In this document: piece after piece, positions 52,781 to 60,318 of the stretch | Layout of the letters: each line of letters begins with the position of its first letter | Numbering within the stretch: position 1 is the first letter of the stretch | Source of the DNA: Jannaschia rubra | GTDB lineage: Bacteria > Pseudomonadota > Alphaproteobacteria > Rhodobacterales > Rhodobacteraceae | Length of the DNA stretch: 64,000 nucleotides | Assembly: GCF_001403735.1 (NCBI RefSeq) | Contig: NZ_CXPG01000025.1 | Span: forward strand, 1-64,000 | Direction of reading: 5' to 3' | The notes under the pieces: generated by a model | Databases searched by the model: none | What the model saw: the letters and a program-made list of their open reading frames with translations, nothing else | Told to the model about the DNA's origin: nothing | Made by a program: the position numbers and the translations under genes

Positions 52781-53017
52781 TCACTCCGCGGCAGGCAGGA
52801 TGCCGGCTTCCTGGGCCGCCTGGACTTCGGCCGCGCTCAGCATGCCGTCGGCATCCGCGTCCATGGCAGTGAAGTTCTCGGCGGTCGCTTCGGGATAGGC
52901 CGCCTGCAGCTCCTCCATCGAAACGTTGCCGTCGCCGTCCGTATCCATCGCATCCTGCGCCCAGACGGGGGCGGCCAGGGCGAGAAGGGCGGCGGTCGTG
53001 GTCAGGATCGTTTTCAT
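52781..53017 (-). CDS. Small exported EF-hand protein
   Basis: A 78-aa protein: signal peptide MKTILTTTAALLALAAPVWA, then two EF-hand loops, DTDGDGNVSMEE (about residues 25-36) and DADADGMLSAAE (about 53-64), each with the D-x-D-x-D-G pattern for calcium. It ends shortly after (AGILPAAE). GGAGAG precedes ATG 53017; longer frames are shadows. Such small calsymin-like proteins are frequent in Rhodobacterales; role unknown, perhaps periplasmic calcium binding. Confidence 0.78.
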   Translation of the reverse strand: MKTILTTTAALLALAAPVWAQDAMDTDGDGNVSMEELQAAYPEATAENFTAMDADADGMLSAAEVQAAQEAGILPAAE

Positions 53018-53343
53018 CGTATCTCTCCGATTGGTCCATGAAAAGGGCGTTCTCAATGCCCGCGGCCAAGGGATCGCAAACCGCGCCGCCGCGCCTCCCC
53101 CCATCGGCCCGAGGCCCGTTTCGCGCGCCCCGCCGCCGGATCGCCCCCTTTCCCTGCGCGCCGGACCGCGCGCCAAGGGCAGCTCTCCGCCACCCGGCGG
53201 AAACACTCCACGCCGGGCGCAGGTTTCCGGCCTGTTTTCGCCGGGATGCGCTGATCATGGGTCCGGGATGCGGCTGCCGAGAAGTCTCCGCCGGATCGGT
53301 TCGATCCCTCACCTCGCGAAGCGAGACCGGTCGGGTTCCCATC
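53018..53343. other. Intergenic, no gene seen
   Basis: About 326 bases hold only biased short frames rich in Arg and Pro, typical of non-coding GC-rich DNA. A GGTTCGATCCC stretch resembles a tRNA T-loop, but the flanking bases do not pair. The EF-hand promoter should lie at its left end. Confidence 0.4.
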
Positions 53344-53577
53344 CTATATCTGGTTGGTTTCCGCCGCGGAGCCGATGTCTTCGCCGCCACCCTCATCGGC
53401 CTCGTCTTCGTCCACTCTCCGCCGGGTCGTCTTCTGGTTCAGGTCGACGGTGCCGGCGAAGAAGCTCGTGGCCGCGAGCATCGGCACGACATAGACCATC
53501 TGCTCCGTCAGAAAGGCCGCCGTGTAGGACGGGATCAGAACGATGCCCGCCTTTATCGTCGCGTTCTTGAGGCTCAT
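53344..53577 (-). CDS. Small membrane protein with acidic tail, unknown
   Basis: From ATG 53577 a 77-aa protein would have two hydrophobic stretches (IKAGIVLIPSYTAAFL and QMVYVVPMLAATSFFAG) and a highly charged tail (TTRRRVDEDEADEGGGEDI). I do not recognise it. Only a weak GAGCGAG purine stretch precedes the start, and the frame continues upstream to 53697, so both the start and reality are uncertain. Confidence 0.45.
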   Translation of the reverse strand: MSLKNATIKAGIVLIPSYTAAFLTEQMVYVVPMLAATSFFAGTVDLNQKTTRRRVDEDEADEGGGEDIGSAAETNQI

Positions 53578-53650
53578 GTTCTCGCTCGACTTCTGGACTT
53601 CACTTTCATGGACCGGCGTCGTCACCGACGCCGGATCCGTTCCTGACCCA

Positions 53651-54700
53651 CTACCCTCCCGCGCGCGCGACCATTCCGAACAGGTCGCGGGGATCATCCG
53701 GGTCGGCGATCATGTCGAGGTTCTGGTAAAGGCCCGTCTCGTCCAATTGGTCGCGCACATAACGCAGGGCCGAGAAATCCTCGATGGCGAAGCCCACGCC
53801 GTCGAACAGGGTGATCCGGTCGGGGCCGGTCCGGCCGGGCGCGGCGCCGGTGATGACCTGCCACATCTCGATGACGGGAAAATCCGCCGGCATCTGCTGG
53901 ATCTCGCCCTCCACCCGCGTCTGGGGCGGGTATTCGACGAAGACGTCCGCGCGCGACAGGATGCCGGGGTGCAGTTCGGTCTTGCCGGGGCAGTCGCCGC
54001 CGATGGCGTTGATGTGGACCCCGGTGCCGATCATGTTCTCGGTCAGGATGGTGGCGAACTGCTTGTCGGCGGTGCAGGTGGTGATGATCTGCGCGCCCTC
54101 GATCGCCTCCTCCGGCGTGGCACAGGGTTCCAGCGTGAACCCGTAGCCGGCAAGGTTCCGCATCACCTTGTCCGTGGCCGCCCGGTCGATGTCATAGAGC
54201 CGCAGCCGGTCGATGCCGCATATGACACGCATCGCCAGCGCCTGGAACTCCGACTGCGCGCCGTTGCCGATCATTGCCATGGTCCGCGCCCCCTTGGGCG
54301 CCAGATGCCGCGCCACCATGGCCGAGGTCGCCGCCGTCCGCAGCGCCGTCAGCACCGTCATTTCCGACAGCAGGACCGGATAGCCCGTGTCCACCGTGGC
54401 GAGCAGGCCGAAGGCGGTGACGGTCTGCAACCCCTCGGCCGTGTTCTTCGGGTGGCCGTTGACGTATTTGAACCCGTAAACCTCCCCGTCCGAGGTGGGC
54501 ATCAGCTCGATCACCCCCTCGCGCGAATGGCTGGCGATGCGGGGCGTCTTGTCGAACAGGTCCCAGCGGCGGAAATCCTCCTCGATATAGGCGGCGATGC
54601 CTTCCAGCATGGGTTCGATCCCGATGCGGTGGACCAGCTTCATCATGTTCTCGACGCTGACGAAGGGGACGAAGGCCAGGTCTGACGGCTTGGGGGGCAT
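53651..54700 (-). CDS. Ornithine cyclodeaminase
   Basis: A 349-aa mu-crystallin-family enzyme converting L-ornithine to L-proline and ammonia with bound NAD. The Rossmann motif is MAMIGNGAQSEFQALAM (about 135-151), the substrate region has TALRTAATSAMVARHLAP, and the catalytic aspartate lies in AIGGDCPGKTELHPGIL, as in Pseudomonas OCD. The length agrees with true ornithine cyclodeaminases (about 350) rather than shorter alanine dehydrogenase relatives. It follows arginase by ten bases in one operon. Confidence 0.9.
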   Translation of the reverse strand: MPPKPSDLAFVPFVSVENMMKLVHRIGIEPMLEGIAAYIEEDFRRWDLFDKTPRIASHSREGVIELMPTSDGEVYGFKYVNGHPKNTAEGLQTVTAFGLLATVDTGYPVLLSEMTVLTALRTAATSAMVARHLAPKGARTMAMIGNGAQSEFQALAMRVICGIDRLRLYDIDRAATDKVMRNLAGYGFTLEPCATPEEAIEGAQIITTCTADKQFATILTENMIGTGVHINAIGGDCPGKTELHPGILSRADVFVEYPPQTRVEGEIQQMPADFPVIEMWQVITGAAPGRTGPDRITLFDGVGFAIEDFSALRYVRDQLDETGLYQNLDMIADPDDPRDLFGMVARAGG

Positions 54701-54710
54701 GGGCGACCTC

Positions 54711-55637
54711 TCAGGAGTAGCTGCGGCGGGTGGGCCGGTCGAAGACGCGCCGCCCCAGAAGGGAGGCGGTCAGGTCCACCATCAGCGACGCGGTCCGGCC
54801 GCGTTCGTCCAGGAACGGGTTCAGCTCCACGAGGTCCAGCGACGTCACCAGCCCGCTCTCGTGCAGAAGCTCCATCGCGTGATGCGCCTCGCGCAGGGTG
54901 GCGCCGCCGGGCACGGTGGTCACGACCGCGGGCGCGATGGTGGGGTCGAGGAAATCCACGTCGAGCGAGACATGCAACATGCCGTCCGCCTCCGCCACCC
55001 GCTCCAGGAAGGTGCGCAGGGGCGCGGCGATGCCGGTCTCGTCGATGCTGCGCATGTCGGCCACCGCCATGTCCGTGGCCTCGATCGCCTCGCGCTCCGC
55101 CGGGTCGACGGAGCGCAGGCCGATCATGCAGATGTTGCCCGTGGGCACCGCGGCCTCCAGCGGCGGAAAGCCCGCGAACCCCGTCCGCCCGGTGACATAG
55201 GCGACCGGCGTGCCGTGCAGGTTGCCCGAATCCGTCGTCTCGGGCGTGTGGTAATCGGGATGCGCGTCGAGCCAGAGCAGGAACAGCGGCCGGCCCGCGT
55301 CGGCCGCATGGGCCGCGACGCCCGCCACGGTGCCCAGCGACAGCGCATGGTCGCCGCCCATGAAGATCGGGAACCCCTCCGCCGCCCCCCGCCGCGCCGC
55401 ATCGGTCAACGCGCGCGTCCAGGCCACGGTCTCGTCCAGGGCATGCAACCGGTCGTCGGGGTCTTCGGCAAAGGCGCCGGGGTCGACGTTGCCCCGATCC
55501 TCGACCCCATGCCCCAACTCCTCGATCATGCGGGCGATGCCGGCGGTGCGATAGGCGTCAGGCCCCATCAGACAGCCCTTCCGCCGCTTCCCGCTGTCCA
55601 GAGGCGCCCCGATCAGGATGCAGTGCTTGGCGGTCAT
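54711..55637 (-). CDS. rocF: Arginase
   Basis: A 308-aa ureohydrolase making ornithine and urea from arginine. Manganese ligands appear in FMGGDHALSLG (GGDH), LLWLDAHPDYHTP (DAHxD) and SLDVDFLDPTIAPA (DxDxxDP). The N-terminal CILIGAPLDSGKRRKGCLMGPDAYR and the terminal LVELNPFLDERGRTASLMVDLTASLLGR are arginase-type rather than agmatinase-type. It is first in a two-gene operon with ornithine cyclodeaminase, giving arginine to proline. Confidence 0.92.
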   Translation of the reverse strand: MTAKHCILIGAPLDSGKRRKGCLMGPDAYRTAGIARMIEELGHGVEDRGNVDPGAFAEDPDDRLHALDETVAWTRALTDAARRGAAEGFPIFMGGDHALSLGTVAGVAAHAADAGRPLFLLWLDAHPDYHTPETTDSGNLHGTPVAYVTGRTGFAGFPPLEAAVPTGNICMIGLRSVDPAEREAIEATDMAVADMRSIDETGIAAPLRTFLERVAEADGMLHVSLDVDFLDPTIAPAVVTTVPGGATLREAHHAMELLHESGLVTSLDLVELNPFLDERGRTASLMVDLTASLLGRRVFDRPTRRSYS

Positions 55638-55852
55638 TCGTTGTCCTTCCCCGAGGGTTCGCGCATCGCGGGAACATAGCGCACACCCGCACGCGCGCCA
55701 TCTGGTCCTAGCGGTTTCCAGCTTTGGACCTACCGGCGGCGGAGGAAAAGCCCGAGCCTTGATCCGACGGGTAAGAAACGCTGAAGGAAAAAAGCCGCTG
55801 TCGCCTGTTCTGCAATCGCCTGTCGAACAATTTCTGAACCCAGGAGATTATC
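55638..55852. promoter_or_regulatory. Divergent control region of arginase and amidohydrolase
   Basis: This 215-base gap must hold both promoters. An imperfect inverted repeat, GGTCC (55704-55708) and GGACC (55726-55730) with inner AGC/GCT, lies 70-90 bases before the arginase start and may be an operator. No convincing promoter hexamers seen. Confidence 0.3.
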
Positions 55853-57592
55853 ATGTCCAGACTGCTCGTATCCGCCTCGGTCGCGCTTCTCGCCTCGACG
55901 GCCACCGCCGCCTATGCGCAGGTCGACAGGATCTATTTCGGCGGCGATATCGTCACCATGAACGACGCGAACTTGTTCGTCGAAGCGGTCGCCATCGAGG
56001 GCGACCGGATCACCCATGTCGGCCGGATGGTCGATATCGAGGCGCTGGCCGACGACAGCACCGAGCGCGTCGATCTGGAAGGGCGGACCATGCTGCCCGG
56101 CTTCATCGACCCCCACGGGCATTTCATCGCCGCCGGCACCTGGGGGCTGCAGGTCGATCTCAACCCGCCGCCCATCGGCACGACGACGAACATGGACCAG
56201 CTCGTCGCCAAGCTGACGGAACGAGCCGACACCGACGCGCCGGTCGTCCTCGGGACCAGCTACGACGACACTCTGCTTGCCGAGAACCGCCACCCCACGC
56301 GCGAGGATCTGGACAAGGTCAGCACGACGAAGCTGGTCATCATCAGGCACATCTCCGGCCACGTCTCGGTCGCCAACTCCAAGGCGCTCGAGGAGGCGGG
56401 GATCACCGCGGACACGCCCAACCCCGATGGCGGGCGCATCGAGAAGAACGAGGAGACCGGCGAGCCGACGGGCGTTCTGGAGGGCAACGCGGGCGCACTG
56501 GTGCGCGACATCGTGCCCGAGACCACGCGGGAGGATGAACTCGCCGCCATCCGCAAGGCCGCCGAGCTGTGGACGGCGCATGGCTTCACCACCGCCAACG
56601 ACCAGCCGACCGAGCCCGAGGCGATCGACCTCTACAGGGAGGCGCTCGAGAGTGGCGACCTGTCCCTGCGGCTCATCTACTGGCCGAGGGAACGGACGAT
56701 GGAGGATGCGCGGGAATATCCGGCCGTCACATCGGGGACCGACCTGACCGCCGGCCGCAACATGATCGTCAGCGGCCCGATGAAGATCACCGTCGACGGC
56801 TCGCCCCAGGGTTATACCGCCCATTTCAGCCAGCCCTACATGACGCAGCGGCCGCATGACGACGGCGACTACAAGGGCTTCTCCTATTGGGACGACCGCG
56901 ACGAGTTCTTCGATTTCGTCGAGGATCTGCACCGCGAGGGCTGGCAGGTCACGGTCCATTCCAACGGGGACCAGGGCATCCAGAACACGCTCGACGCCTT
57001 CGCCGCCGCGCAACTGGCCGCCCCGCGCGAGGATGCGCGCCACACGATCCAGCACTCGCAGTTCACGCGGCCGGATCAGCTCAACCAGATGGCGGCACTG
57101 GACGTGCATCCGGACTTCTTCATCGGCCACACGTTCTACTGGGGCGACCGCCACAAGAACGTGTTCTTCGGCGAGTCGCGCGCGAACCACATGAGCCCGC
57201 TCAAGGGCGCCTACGATCACGGCCTCCGGCCCACGACGCACACCGACACGCCCGTCGTGCCCATCGACGGCATCCAGATGATCTGGTCGTCGGTGAACCG
57301 CATGTCCACCGGCGGCGACATCATCGGCGAGGACCAGCGCGTTCCCCCGCTGGAGGCGATCAAGGCGATCACCACCAACGCCGCCTGGCAGTACTTCCAG
57401 GAAGACCTGAAGGGCAGCATCGAGCCCGGCAAGCTTGCGGATTTCGTGATCCTGTCCGAGAACCCGTTGTCGGTCGGACATCTCGACCCGATGAAGATCA
57501 AGGACATTCGGGTGCTGGAGACGATCGTCGGCGGCGAGACTGTCTTCGAGGGCGAAACCCGGAGCATCGTGGCGCGGCAGTTCCCGGACTAG
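55853..57592 (+). CDS. Exported YtcJ-type metal-dependent amidohydrolase
   Basis: A 579-aa amidohydrolase-superfamily protein with a signal peptide (MSRLLVSASVALLASTATAAYA). The metal-binding HxH is in LPGFIDPHGHF (near residue 85); further ligands are likely H in IRHISGHVSVANSKAL, HSNGDQGI and HTDTPVVPIDG. The family (YtcJ, N-substituted formamide deformylase-like) hydrolyses various amides; substrate unknown. CAGGAG precedes the ATG. Periplasmic location is unusual for the superfamily but common in YtcJ relatives. It ends at a strong terminator. Confidence 0.85.
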   Translation: MSRLLVSASVALLASTATAAYAQVDRIYFGGDIVTMNDANLFVEAVAIEGDRITHVGRMVDIEALADDSTERVDLEGRTMLPGFIDPHGHFIAAGTWGLQVDLNPPPIGTTTNMDQLVAKLTERADTDAPVVLGTSYDDTLLAENRHPTREDLDKVSTTKLVIIRHISGHVSVANSKALEEAGITADTPNPDGGRIEKNEETGEPTGVLEGNAGALVRDIVPETTREDELAAIRKAAELWTAHGFTTANDQPTEPEAIDLYREALESGDLSLRLIYWPRERTMEDAREYPAVTSGTDLTAGRNMIVSGPMKITVDGSPQGYTAHFSQPYMTQRPHDDGDYKGFSYWDDRDEFFDFVEDLHREGWQVTVHSNGDQGIQNTLDAFAAAQLAAPREDARHTIQHSQFTRPDQLNQMAALDVHPDFFIGHTFYWGDRHKNVFFGESRANHMSPLKGAYDHGLRPTTHTDTPVVPIDGIQMIWSSVNRMSTGGDIIGEDQRVPPLEAIKAITTNAAWQYFQEDLKGSIEPGKLADFVILSENPLSVGHLDPMKIKDIRVLETIVGGETVFEGETRSIVARQFPD

Positions 57593-57638
57593 ATCGCCCT
57601 CTCTGCCATCGCGGGGCGCATCCGGCGTCGAGGTGACG

Positions 57639-57681
57639 TGCGGGCCGCCCTCCGAAGGGGCGGCCCGCATTCGTTATTTTT
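57639..57681 (+). terminator. Strong intrinsic terminator after the amidohydrolase gene
   Basis: TGCGGGCCGCCC (57639-57650) pairs perfectly with GGGCGGCCCGCA (57658-57669) over a seven-base loop, followed by TTCGTTATTTTT. This is the clearest rho-independent terminator in the window. It overlaps the stop of the convergent CMD-like gene. Confidence 0.85.
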
Positions 57682-57997
57682 CGGTCACATCCGCGATCCA
57701 GGTGGTGGCGGCGACCGCGCGGGGCAGGCCGAGCGGGCCGATGGCCAGCAGGGCCACCTGCCTGAGGTCCGCCGGCGCGATGTCCTCGGACCGGGCGCGG
57801 CGGGCGTGGGAATGGACCGCGCCCTCCGATCCCGCGCCGATCGACAGCGCCAGCTTCACCAGCCGCCGTTCCCGCGCGCTCAGCGGGCCGGCCTTGGCCG
57901 CGGCCTCGCCCAGGGCGGAATAGGCCGCCCAGACGTCGGGGTGCGCCTCGGCCAGGTCACCGGCGGCGCCGGGCATCCTGCGCGTGGTGTCGGCCAT
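57674..57997 (-). CDS. Carboxymuconolactone decarboxylase-like (AhpD-fold) protein
   Basis: A 107-aa helical protein: LSARERRLVKLALSIGAGSEGAVHSHARRARSEDIAPADLRQVALLA matches the CMD core, with E-G-A-V-H-S-H-A-R-R-A at the active-site helix. Both positions where AhpD has CxxC are histidine/serine-type here, so peroxidase-like thiol chemistry is not expected. It is the last gene of the respiration operon, joined to the pseudoazurin gene by a TGATG junction. Function unknown. Confidence 0.75.
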   Translation of the reverse strand: MADTTRRMPGAAGDLAEAHPDVWAAYSALGEAAAKAGPLSARERRLVKLALSIGAGSEGAVHSHARRARSEDIAPADLRQVALLAIGPLGLPRAVAATTWIADVTEK

Positions 57998-58437
57998 CAG
58001 CTTTCGCCCAGGTTTTCGTCGACGATCTCCTCGAAGGTGGATGCGGCCTTGCGCGGCAGCTTGACGTCCAGGAACCCTTCGGGAACCGGCGCGTCGCCCA
58101 CCTGGATCGCCATGACCATCCCGAGCGCGGTGTGCGGCTTGCATTCCACGCCCATCACGCCCTCGGCGGTCAGCTCGATCTCGATCTCCTCGTTGATCCG
58201 GCCCTTGAAAGCCTCCTGCCCCTCGGGCAGCATCTCGTCGATGCTCTCGGCGCTGTGCCCCTTGTCGGTGGGGACGAACCTGACGGTATCGCCGACCTGG
58301 GCGGCGACGAAGCGCGGCTCGAACACCATGTTGCCGGTCTCGCCCCGGTTCAGCATCTTGACCTCGAAGGTCTCGGCCAGGGCGGGCATGGCGGCGAGCG
58401 ACATCAGGGCGGCTGCGGCGACGGTCTTGAACTTCAT
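57997..58437 (-). CDS. Pseudoazurin (blue copper electron carrier)
   Basis: A 146-aa periplasmic cupredoxin with signal peptide MKFKTVAAAALMSLAAMPALA. The type 1 copper ligands are visible: H in PTDKGHSAESI, and C, H, M in GVECKPHTALGMVMAI (C-x2-H-x4-M). The mature start ETFEVKMLNRGETGNMVFEPRF is typical. Pseudoazurins donate electrons to nitrite and nitrous-oxide reductases; here the neighbour is a cytochrome-fused Mo reductase, so it may serve that enzyme. ATG 58437. Confidence 0.92.
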   Translation of the reverse strand: MKFKTVAAAALMSLAAMPALAETFEVKMLNRGETGNMVFEPRFVAAQVGDTVRFVPTDKGHSAESIDEMLPEGQEAFKGRINEEIEIELTAEGVMGVECKPHTALGMVMAIQVGDAPVPEGFLDVKLPRKAASTFEEIVDENLGES

Positions 58438-58484
58438 TGTCTTTCCTCTTGCGTCATTGTGCCCGCGGGATGCGGGCGGTGGTG

Positions 58485-59000
58485 TCAGGCGGCTTGCGCC
58501 CGAGGGCGCTGGCGTGCCAGCCAATCCGATACGGCATCGCGCCGCATCGGCAGGTCGCGGCCCAGACCGGCGGAAAACTCCGCCCAGTCCGCGGCATAGG
58601 TCGGGCGCACGGCGGTCAGCACCGGCACCCCCAGGGTCAGGGCCGTGCCGATCAGGTCGCGGAACCCGCGCCCCGTCGCCTCGCCCCGCCCGAAACGGTT
58701 GAGGATCAGCAGGTCCGCGCCCCGCGCGATCTCCGCCTCCAGAAAGGCCGAACATCGCGCCAGGCCGCCCGGCTCCAGCCGGCACCCCCGCGACCCCTGC
58801 CCCAGCGGTTGCGAGATGCGGAACACCCGCCCCGACCCGAGCGTCGCCAGATCCATGTCGGCACAGCGGCCATCGCCGCCCCGCGCCTGCACCACGCCGC
58901 GTGGCCGAAGGCCCCGCGCACGGGCATCCCCGGCGACCAGCGTCAGGAAGGCGTCGATGTCGCCCGCGTCGAACCGCACGGCGGCCAGGGGCGCGGTCAT
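58485..59000 (-). CDS. DUF2478-family protein (molybdenum-gene associated)
   Basis: A 171-aa protein: PLAAVRFDAGDIDAFLTLVAGDARARGLRPRGVVQ at the start, ISQPLGQGSRGCRLEPGGLARCSAFLEAEIARGADLLILNRFGRGEATGRGFRDLIGTAL in the centre, the DUF2478 core. The LLILNRFGR stretch recalls Walker B of THEP1-like nucleotidases, but no clear P-loop is seen. Its ATG overlaps moeA by four bases, supporting a link to molybdenum cofactor use. Confidence 0.75.
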   Translation of the reverse strand: MTAPLAAVRFDAGDIDAFLTLVAGDARARGLRPRGVVQARGGDGRCADMDLATLGSGRVFRISQPLGQGSRGCRLEPGGLARCSAFLEAEIARGADLLILNRFGRGEATGRGFRDLIGTALTLGVPVLTAVRPTYAADWAEFSAGLGRDLPMRRDAVSDWLARQRPRAQAA

Positions 59001-60250
59001 GCCCGGCCGCCACGGAACGGCCGCCACGTCAGCGCGTCGCCGGGGCGCAGGCGGTCGGTGCCCGCGGGCACCAGCGCCAGCCCGTCCGCCGCCGCCACGG
59101 GCCAGAGCGTCGCCGACACCCCCTGCCCCAGCCGCTCCAGCACCGCGCAGCCCTCGGCGTCGTAGCCGGTCAGGCGCACGGGAAAGACCTCCGCCCGACC
59201 GGGCTTGCGCGTCCAGTCGAAGCCTGCGCGGGCGGGCACGGGGGCGAAGGCGGGAGCTTCGGCCCCCGACAGGTCCGCGATCTGCGGCGCGGCGAACAGG
59301 TGGAACCCGGCCAATGCGGCGAAGGGGTTGCCCGGCAGCCCGGTCAGCACCGCGCGGCCCAGCGTGGCGAGCAGCACCGGCTTCCCCGGCTTGATCGCCA
59401 CGCGCCAGCCGTGGACCGTGCCGCCCGCCGCCTCCAGCGCGGGGCGCAGGTGGTCGCGCCCGCCCATGGACACCGCGCCGCTGGTCAGGATCAGGTCGAA
59501 CCGCTGCCCCGCCCGCACCAGCGCGTCCCGCATCGCGTCGCGGTCATCGGGCAGGACGCCCAGGTCCGTGACCTGCGCACCCGCCTCCGATGCAAGCGCT
59601 TGCAGCATCGGCCCGTTGGCGTCGCCGATGCGCGTGGCGGCACCGGGCGACAGTTCGTCGCCGGTGGACAGGACGCCGACGCGCGGCCGGGCGGTGACGG
59701 CGACCCGCGCGACCCCGTGGCCGGCCAGCAGCCCGACGTGATGCGCCGCGATCCGCTGGCCCCGGCACAGAAGCCGCGCGCCCGGCGGCTGGTCGCTGCC
59801 CCGCATACGGATGTTCTCGCCCGGCGCGGGGCGATGGTGCAGCGTCACGCGGTCGCCCCGGTCGCCGCAGCGCTCCACCATGACCACGGCATCGGCACCC
59901 TGGGGAACCGGCGCGCCGGTGAAGATGCGGACGGCCTGCCCCGGCGGCAGGACGCCCGCCCCCTGCCCCGCCGCGACGGTGCCCGCGACGGGCAGGTCCG
60001 GCACTCCGTCCAGATCGCCGGAGCGCAGCGCGAAGCCGTCCATGGCCGAGGTGTCGAAGGCCGGCATGGCGCCCGGCGCGTGGATGTCCTCCGCCGCGAT
60101 CCGGCCCATGGCCCGCGCCATGGGCACCCTCTGCATCCGCCCCAGGGGCCGCGCCAACGACCGGGCCAGGGCGACCGCGCGGTCCAGCGGCATCATCGCC
60201 GCCCCCGCCTCGTCGCATCCGCATCCCGTGGGTATGGCCCGGTCCAGCAT
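58997..60250 (-). CDS. moeA: Molybdopterin molybdotransferase MoeA
   Basis: A 417-aa enzyme inserting molybdenum into adenylated molybdopterin. FDTSAMDGFALR, VRIFTGAPVPQGADAVVMVE, GVLSTGDELSPG, GDANGPML, TSGAVSMGGRDHL, AIKPGKPV and LTGLPGNPFAALAGF are the MoeA motifs in order. The N-terminus has an extra CGCDEAG stretch. It lies directly downstream of the Mo-containing reductase gene, separated by a 12-bp hairpin, and so probably supplies cofactor for it. Confidence 0.93.
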   Translation of the reverse strand: MLDRAIPTGCGCDEAGAAMMPLDRAVALARSLARPLGRMQRVPMARAMGRIAAEDIHAPGAMPAFDTSAMDGFALRSGDLDGVPDLPVAGTVAAGQGAGVLPPGQAVRIFTGAPVPQGADAVVMVERCGDRGDRVTLHHRPAPGENIRMRGSDQPPGARLLCRGQRIAAHHVGLLAGHGVARVAVTARPRVGVLSTGDELSPGAATRIGDANGPMLQALASEAGAQVTDLGVLPDDRDAMRDALVRAGQRFDLILTSGAVSMGGRDHLRPALEAAGGTVHGWRVAIKPGKPVLLATLGRAVLTGLPGNPFAALAGFHLFAAPQIADLSGAEAPAFAPVPARAGFDWTRKPGRAEVFPVRLTGYDAEGCAVLERLGQGVSATLWPVAAADGLALVPAGTDRLRPGDALTWRPFRGGRA

Positions 60251-60270
60251 GTCTCGCGTCCTTCGGTCGT

Positions 60271-60300
60271 GCCGCGGGCCGGATCGTCCCGGCCCGCGGC
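60271..60300 (-). promoter_or_regulatory. 12-bp GC hairpin between the reductase and moeA genes
   Basis: GCCGCGGGCCGG (60271-60282) pairs perfectly with CCGGCCCGCGGC (60289-60300) around a six-base loop, just after the reductase stop. No T run; probably a stabiliser or partial terminator. Confidence 0.6.
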
Positions 60301-60318
60301 GATGTCATCGGGCCGGCG

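Noticed and set aside
53290-53310. T-loop-like GGTTCGATCCC suggesting a tRNA
   Set aside because: The five bases on each side do not form a T-arm stem and no acceptor, D or anticodon arms could be laid out around it.
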